This document shows, in pieces, positions 59,356 to 64,000 of a DNA stretch of 64,000 nt; the stretch's first letter is position 1; each line of letters opens with the position of its first letter. Under the pieces are notes generated by a model. It was not told the origin of the DNA, ran no database searches, and saw only the letters and a list, made by a program, of their open reading frames with translations. Made by a program: the position numbers and the translations under genes. The DNA comes from an uncultured Clostridia bacterium (GTDB taxonomy: Bacteria; Bacillota; Clostridia; Christensenellales; CAG-138), in the NCBI GenBank assembly GCA_946411635.1, contig CAMKES010000001.1, forward strand, positions 277,696 to 341,695. The letters run 5' to 3'.

Positions 59356-60216
59356 ATGAACCCTGTTAAGCTGATTGCCGACAGTTCCTGTGACATCGGA
59401 CCGGAGCTCGCCGAAAGATATCAAGTCGATTTCGTTCATATTCACGTCCGTCTGAACGGATGCGAATACCTGGACGGCATCGATATTTCGCACACCGATA
59501 TTTACGAAAACTACGAAAAAAACCGCACGCTTCCCAGTACTTCGGCTATGAATATCGACGAGTACGAGTCGGTATTCGCTCCGTATATCGAGAAGGGATA
59601 CGACATCGTTCACGTTTCTCTCGGAAGCGGCCTTTCCTCCACCTGCAACAATGCCCGCCTTGCCGGCGAAAAGTTCGGCAAAGGACGCGTATTCGTGATT
59701 GATTCGAAAAGCCTTTCGAGCGGCAGCGGCCATATCGTCTGCAAATGCGGCGAAAGGATCCGGAAAGGCATGAGCGCCGAGCAGATTTATGAAGAAGTTT
59801 CTCCCCTTGCAGATCATGTCAGCGCTTCGTTTATTCTTGACGACCTGAAGTACCTTCATGCGGGCGGACGATGCTCTGGGCTCGCTCAGTTCGGCGCTTC
59901 TCTGATGAATATCAAACCCTGCATCATGGTCCGCAACGATCTGTACGGTTCCATGACGGTCGGCAAAAAGTATATGGGTTCCTATAAGCGCAGCGCCCTC
60001 AAATACGTTGAGAATATGATCAAGGACCGGACGGATATTGAACTGGATCGCTGCTTTATCACGCATTCCGGTTCCGATCCGGAAGTGCTCGAGGCGATGA
60101 AGAACCTGGCTCTTGAATTGCAGCCCTTTAAGGAACTGTTTATCACGCAGGCAAGCGCGACGATCTGTTCGCACTGCGGCCCGAATACGACCGGTATCCT
60201 GTTTATGACAAAATGA
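59356..60216 (+). CDS. DegV family fatty-acid-binding protein (FakB-like)
   Basis: DegV/FakB proteins bind fatty acids for phosphorylation by FakA, encoded at 35.3 kb. The start is the ATG at 59356 with GAAGGAGG upstream, not the earlier ATG in the promoter. The 286-aa protein has LIADSSCDIGPELAE, RTLPSTSAMNIDEYE (the TSQP-like ligand segment, here TSAM), HVSLGSGLSSTCNNARLAGE, and the C-terminal CSHCGPNTTGILFMTK. The binding-pocket motif departs from the usual TSQPS, so the ligand may differ. It overlaps the membrane protein gene by four bases. Confidence 0.9.
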   Translation: MNPVKLIADSSCDIGPELAERYQVDFVHIHVRLNGCEYLDGIDISHTDIYENYEKNRTLPSTSAMNIDEYESVFAPYIEKGYDIVHVSLGSGLSSTCNNARLAGEKFGKGRVFVIDSKSLSSGSGHIVCKCGERIRKGMSAEQIYEEVSPLADHVSASFILDDLKYLHAGGRCSGLAQFGASLMNIKPCIMVRNDLYGSMTVGKKYMGSYKRSALKYVENMIKDRTDIELDRCFITHSGSDPEVLEAMKNLALELQPFKELFITQASATICSHCGPNTTGILFMTK

Positions 60217-62582
60217 TCATTTCTTTGGCATACGTCGTTCTGTTCGCGATCTCGGGGATCTGTATCTCCGGGGTCGTGTTTCAAAACGAAAAGATAACCA
60301 ACAAAATATGGCTCGGCCTCGTTCTCGGCCTTCTGGAACTGACGTGGCTCCCCGTACTGTTCGCGTTTGCGATCGGGTTTACTTTTACCGCGCAGATTCT
60401 GGCCGCCGCCGCAGCCTTTATCTCCGGCGCGATCTGCTGTTTCATTACCTTCAGACGTCGCAGCGGCCGATTGCACGCCTTTCGCGTCCGGATAAAAATC
60501 CCCGCTTTGATTCTGATCGTTTCCGTCTTTGCGATCGGGTCCGTTCTCTTTTATACACACGTATTATACATGCACGGCGACGGAACCATCTGGGTGGGTC
60601 AGGTCACGTACGGCGATCTCGCCATGCATCTCGGCTTTGTCAGCAGTATCGCCGAACAGGGCGCGTTTCCTCCGCAGTACAGCATTTTTCCCGGTCACGC
60701 GCTGAATTATCCGTTCCTTTGCGAAACGTCCGCTTCCACGCTGTATCAACTCGGAGCGTCGCTCCGCCAGGCGTATCTGCTCACGTCGGGCTATGCGCTT
60801 CTTCTTGTTGCTGCCGGAGTATATAAGTTCTTTGAACAATGGCTCAAAAAGACGGACCGCGCGGTGTTTGCGACCATCCTGTTTTTCTTCGGCGGCGGAT
60901 TCGGATTCGTCTACTTTTTCGACCTCTCAAAAACAGGCGGCGCGCTTACAAGGCTTCTTTCCGAATCGGGTCAATCCGTTTCGCGCATGTGGCTTGACGG
61001 GTTTTATCTTACGCCTACGAACATTCCCGAACTCGGACTGCGCTGGGTCAATACCATTGTCGATATGCTGATTCCGCAGCGCGCCACGCTTTTCGGGTGG
61101 GCAATGCTTTTCCCCTGTCTGTATCTGCTGCATGGATTCGTTTTTGAAAAGAAACGGAAAAATGTGATCCCCCTCGCCGTGATCGCCGGGTTGCTTCCGA
61201 TGATCCATACGCATTCGTTCCTTGCGCTCGGTATCATAAGCGCATTCTACTGCATTGCCGATCTGATTCGCGTTCGCTTCGAAACGAAACGTCTCTTTGC
61301 ATGGATCCTTTATGCGGGCATTGCGTGCGCGCTGGCATTTCCGCAGCTGTTCCTGTTCACGTTCCGCCAGGCATCGGAGGGCGAACTCGTGCGCTTCCAC
61401 CTGAACTGGGCGAACAACGCGGATTCGTTTCTTTGGTTCTATGTCAAGAATTTCGGTGTGATCTTTCTGCTCATGCCGTTTGCTTTTTTCCTGCTTTCCG
61501 CAAAGGACAGAAGGATCTATTCCGGCGTTCTTCCGCTTTGGCTGATCTCCGAATTCGTGATTTTCCAGGTCAACGAGTATGATAACAATAAGCTCCTGTT
61601 TATCTGGTTCGCCTATACCTGCGCGATCGTGGCAAAGCTGCTGTTCGTATGGAAAGATCGTGCGGCCCGCATTATTCGCCGCAAAACGTCTTCGCAGGAC
61701 AGGCTCGCAACGTTCGGCGTTCTTGCCGTCTCGCTGCTTTTCGTCTTCGTCGCATACTTTTTTGCGAAAGCGGTGTTTGATCGCGAATTCGGAATGATGA
61801 TGCGGCACGGAACGGCGCTGACGCTGTTTTTCCTTGCCGGACTTTGCCTGACCGTTTGCATCGGCGGTCTGTCCGAATCGCGCGGAAATCTGCGACGCGT
61901 ACTGATCTGGACGTTCGAAACGGCGCTGGCCGCATGGCTGATGATTTCCGTCTTTATCGTCTGGTATCTTCAGTACGACGCGGACGCCGTTTCCTTTACC
62001 GATTTCTACGCAATCAGTTCGATTGCGCTCGGCACGATCGGAGTCTTTCTTCTGATCGCGGACCGGCTGTTCGGCGAAGGCTGTTTCCGTAAAGTACGGT
62101 TTGCAGGGCTTGCTGCGGCAAAGCAGGTCTGCGCATATCTGCTTGTGTTCACGCTGACGGTTTCTTCCGCCATGACGATCCTCAGAGAACTCAGAAGCGA
62201 GTATCAGGTATATACAGCCGACGAAGCAGTACTCTCCGAGTCGATCAAAGAACACACGGAACCGGATGAAACAATTCTTGCATCCAGTTATCTCTGGAAT
62301 CTTGTCACGCCAACGACCGGAAGAAATATCGTGACCGGTACCGGAACGTTCCTGTTCTTCCATGGGATCAACGGATTCATCGAACGCGAAGAAGAAGTCA
62401 GGCTGATGTTTATGGATCCGGAGCATCATCTCGAACTGTTCCGCAAATACGGGATCCGGCACGTTCTGATCAGCAATGCGGAACGCGGGTATCCCATCGA
62501 TTACGATTACTTTGAACAAAACGGAACGATCGACTTTCAAAACGATGCCGGAACCCTGTACGAACTGACGGTTTCGGAATAG
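60213..62582 (+). CDS. large polytopic membrane protein, possible GT-C-type glycosyltransferase
   Basis: The 789-aa protein has some 14-16 hydrophobic segments. The first large periplasmic loop holds YMHGDGTIWVGQVTYGDLAMHLGFVSSIAEQG and SIFPGHALNYPFLCETSAS. The C-terminal ~110 residues are soluble with DEAVLSESIKEHTEPDETILAS and YGIRHVLISNAERG. This organisation (acidic first loop, many helices, soluble C-terminal domain) is that of lipid-linked-sugar GT-C glycosyltransferases, but no canonical signature is identified. It is coupled to degV (ATGA) and followed by a strong terminator. Confidence 0.75.
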   Translation: MIISLAYVVLFAISGICISGVVFQNEKITNKIWLGLVLGLLELTWLPVLFAFAIGFTFTAQILAAAAAFISGAICCFITFRRRSGRLHAFRVRIKIPALILIVSVFAIGSVLFYTHVLYMHGDGTIWVGQVTYGDLAMHLGFVSSIAEQGAFPPQYSIFPGHALNYPFLCETSASTLYQLGASLRQAYLLTSGYALLLVAAGVYKFFEQWLKKTDRAVFATILFFFGGGFGFVYFFDLSKTGGALTRLLSESGQSVSRMWLDGFYLTPTNIPELGLRWVNTIVDMLIPQRATLFGWAMLFPCLYLLHGFVFEKKRKNVIPLAVIAGLLPMIHTHSFLALGIISAFYCIADLIRVRFETKRLFAWILYAGIACALAFPQLFLFTFRQASEGELVRFHLNWANNADSFLWFYVKNFGVIFLLMPFAFFLLSAKDRRIYSGVLPLWLISEFVIFQVNEYDNNKLLFIWFAYTCAIVAKLLFVWKDRAARIIRRKTSSQDRLATFGVLAVSLLFVFVAYFFAKAVFDREFGMMMRHGTALTLFFLAGLCLTVCIGGLSESRGNLRRVLIWTFETALAAWLMISVFIVWYLQYDADAVSFTDFYAISSIALGTIGVFLLIADRLFGEGCFRKVRFAGLAAAKQVCAYLLVFTLTVSSAMTILRELRSEYQVYTADEAVLSESIKEHTEPDETILASSYLWNLVTPTTGRNIVTGTGTFLFFHGINGFIEREEEVRLMFMDPEHHLELFRKYGIRHVLISNAERGYPIDYDYFEQNGTIDFQNDAGTLYELTVSE

Positions 62583-62603
62583 CAAATAAGAAAGAAATAA
62601 TAT

Positions 62604-62635
62604 AGAGCCGATCCGTTTGATCGGCTCTGTTTTTC
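62604..62635. terminator. intrinsic terminator
   Basis: AGAGCCGATC-CGTTT-GATCGGCTCT followed by GTTTTT, between the convergent membrane protein and desulfidase genes. Confidence 0.9.
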
Positions 62636-63908
62636 AGCTCTGTCGGATCATGCTGCTGATCGCCTGATCCGGTTCCGACAACCCGTCGGATGAATGCCGA
62701 ACGAGACTGCGAATGATCTCGTCAACGTTCGGCTCGGGGAGATCTTCTCCGGGTTGATTTTGTTTTCGGTACAGATACATCTGATATCCGAGGATCCCGG
62801 TATCGATCGATTCTGCAATTCTTGCGGCGCAGGCCGGTGCGGCTCCGTCGCAGACCGTTTCCGAAATCATGTTGAGTGCGTTCAGAAGCGTACGGATGAC
62901 AGCCGTTTCGTTTTCTTCGAGCAGAAATGCCACCCCCGCCCCTGCGGCGCAGCCGGCATTCGCGGCACCGCATACGGCCGACCGCTTTCCGGACAGCACA
63001 TTCAGATATACGGTCAGCAGATCGGAAAGGATCAGGGCACGATACGTGCGCTCCTGCGGGATGGCGTATTGCTTTGCGTAGCAGAGGATCGGAACAGAAG
63101 CCGCGATCCCCTGATTTCCGGATCCGCAAAGGATCGCGGCAGGCAGATCACAACCGTTCATTCGCGCATCGGTACCGGCTGCGGCATAAGCTTTTGCGAT
63201 CGTTTTTGCGTCAGGTGCATCGGCGGACAGAAGGATTTTTCCGATATTTGCGCCGTAATCGGTTGCAAGCCCTTCCTCGCAGATCGCCGTGTTGCAGCGG
63301 ATCTGCAGGTCCAGCTGATCCCGGATCTCATTGAGATCGGCGTTTTGCGCATATTCGAGAATCCCACGAACGTTCAGATCGGTTTCTCCGATCCGATGAT
63401 CTTCGCTTTGAACGACGATCGGCTGCTTAAACAGTGCTTCCCCGTTTTTCATGATCTCAACGACATTCGAATACCCGTTTGCGATCACCACGCGCGAATA
63501 GGAGGTTCTTGCGTACAACGTGACGCTGATGTACAAGGCGCACTCCGTTTCCGCACAGGAAACGTCGATAGGCGTGGTTTCCATGAAACGAGTGATGGCC
63601 TCACGCTGCTCCTCAGTGACGTTTTCGAGGACCTGCATGCCTTTATCTGCGTTACCGCATACGACGCCGGCCGAAACAGCCGCGCGGATGCCCTTTAATC
63701 CGTTCGTGTTCGGCACGATAACGCCTTTCACGTTTTTCAGAGTGTTTTCGCTGACGGATACGGTGACGGCGGTCGGCTGCATTGCGAGCACCTGCTGTGC
63801 TTTTGCAGCGCAGCAGGCGACGGAAATCGGCTCGGTACAGCCGATTGCAGGCATGATCTCATTCCGCAGGATCGCCGTATAGGTTTCAAAACAGTCCGGG
63901 TGATTCAT
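62634..63908 (-). CDS. L-cysteine desulfidase family protein (UPF0597/CyuA-like)
   Basis: The family includes Fe-S enzymes that split cysteine into pyruvate, ammonia and sulfide. The start is the ATG at 63908 with GGAGGGG upstream; the longer ORF extends into rnpB sequence. The 424-aa protein has NEIMPAIGCTEPISVACCAAKA, with the conserved Cys, VPNTNGLKGIRAAVSAG, ILCGSGNQGIAASVPI and CGAANAGCAAGAGVAF. Cys residues here likely hold a [4Fe-4S] cluster. Substrate specificity within the family varies. It begins about 30 bases after the end of rnpB. Confidence 0.88.
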   Translation of the reverse strand: MNHPDCFETYTAILRNEIMPAIGCTEPISVACCAAKAQQVLAMQPTAVTVSVSENTLKNVKGVIVPNTNGLKGIRAAVSAGVVCGNADKGMQVLENVTEEQREAITRFMETTPIDVSCAETECALYISVTLYARTSYSRVVIANGYSNVVEIMKNGEALFKQPIVVQSEDHRIGETDLNVRGILEYAQNADLNEIRDQLDLQIRCNTAICEEGLATDYGANIGKILLSADAPDAKTIAKAYAAAGTDARMNGCDLPAAILCGSGNQGIAASVPILCYAKQYAIPQERTYRALILSDLLTVYLNVLSGKRSAVCGAANAGCAAGAGVAFLLEENETAVIRTLLNALNMISETVCDGAAPACAARIAESIDTGILGYQMYLYRKQNQPGEDLPEPNVDEIIRSLVRHSSDGLSEPDQAISSMIRQS

Positions 63909-63936
63909 ATCCCCTCCGCAATGTGAAAAGGCATAA

Positions 63937-64000
63937 AAACAGACGGTGAGCAAGCCGTAAGCCGAGTTCTGTCAAAGGACGATCATCTATCTAGACGACC
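63937..64000 (-). ncRNA. rnpB: RNase P RNA, 3' end (cut by window)
   Basis: On the minus strand the sequence contains AGATAGATGATC and GACAGAACTCGGCTTAC, the conserved 3' part of bacterial RNase P RNA, followed by GCTTGCTCACC and a short T run at about base 63937. The pattern fits the A type rather than the Bacillus B type. Only about 60 bases are in the window; the 5' part lies to the right. RNase P RNA is the catalytic RNA that trims tRNA 5' leaders. Confidence 0.9.

Noticed and set aside
60927-62585. 552-aa minus-strand ORF
   Set aside because: Antisense to the large membrane protein; composition typical of a shadow.

Overview
The window reads as a densely packed chromosomal segment of an endospore-forming member of the Clostridia with moderate G+C content. 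The grounds are: two tandem alpha/beta-type small acid-soluble spore proteins; Bacillus/Clostridium-style LexA boxes; strong GGAGG ribosome binding sites with some TTG and GTG starts; the Firmicute neighbourhoods miaB-YlbF/RicA-mutS-mutL-miaA-ynbB-lexA and Asp23(YloU)-FakA(YloV)-recG; and the 3' end of an A-type RNase P RNA at the right edge. I cannot name a genus. I see no prophage, insertion sequence, CRISPR array or plasmid module; almost everything looks like core chromosome.

Layout. 1-4.2 kb: queuosine genes queA (5' end cut by the window) and tgt, then tsaE-tsaB-rimI and a SEC-C protein. 4.2-4.8 kb: six-tRNA operon (Arg, His, Gln, Lys, Leu, Gly) with promoter and terminator. 4.9-7.2 kb: membrane Fe-S protein and an ECF sigma factor fused to a large C-terminal domain. 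7.2-14.3 kb: small metabolic and accessory genes, including a secreted beta-lactamase-fold lipoprotein, a LexA-controlled 78-aa protein, an SGNH hydrolase next to an acyltransferase-3, a ROK sugar kinase, and an SDR/lipoprotein/flavin-reductase operon. 14.3-19.4 kb: zinc-ribbon membrane protein, cysteine desulfurase plus ThiI, tRNA-Pro. 19.5-26.2 kb: M18 aminopeptidase, a small P-loop protein, S41 protease, S-adenosylhomocysteine hydrolase, and an EF-G paralogue. 26.3-29.4 kb: xth-maf-uvrC on the minus strand. 29.5-32.4 kb: a Crp/Fnr regulator heading a NitT/TauT-type ABC transporter operon. 32.4-39.4 kb: alpha/beta hydrolase, a degenerate NagB-like protein, YebC, Asp23, FakA, recG, and two SASPs. 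39.6-47.9 kb: the miaB to ynbB operon. 47.9-56.5 kb (minus): PBP1A, then a response regulator/histidine kinase pair, a SPOR protein, rnhA, a tyrosine recombinase and lexA. 56.6-64 kb: tRNA-Ala, thyA-folA, J-domain plus zinc-ribbon membrane proteins, DegV, a large polytopic membrane protein, a cysteine-desulfidase-like protein, and rnpB.

Themes. tRNA modification is prominent (queuosine, t6A accessory genes, s4U via the desulfurase/ThiI pair, ms2i6A via miaA/miaB). So are genome maintenance (uvrC, xth, recG, mutSL, lexA, maf) and envelope biogenesis (PBP1A, two-component system, SPOR protein, acyltransferase/SGNH pair). Two perfect matches to the Bacillus-type SOS box were found, one at lexA and one at a 78-aa gene of unknown function.

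No wholly new multi-gene system is evident. The signals most worth follow-up are: (i) the perfect 16-bp inverted repeat with a 6-bp centre over the promoter of the tyrosine recombinase; (ii) the ECF sigma fusion with an ideal internal ribosome binding site and in-frame ATG at the domain junction; (iii) the SOS-boxed 78-aa gene; (iv) two divergent promoter pairs in which both -35 hexamers share a single TTGACAA; and (v) three genes whose -10 box lies six bases before the ATG with no ribosome binding site, suggesting leaderless mRNAs. All annotations come from reading the sequence and family knowledge; no database search was run.
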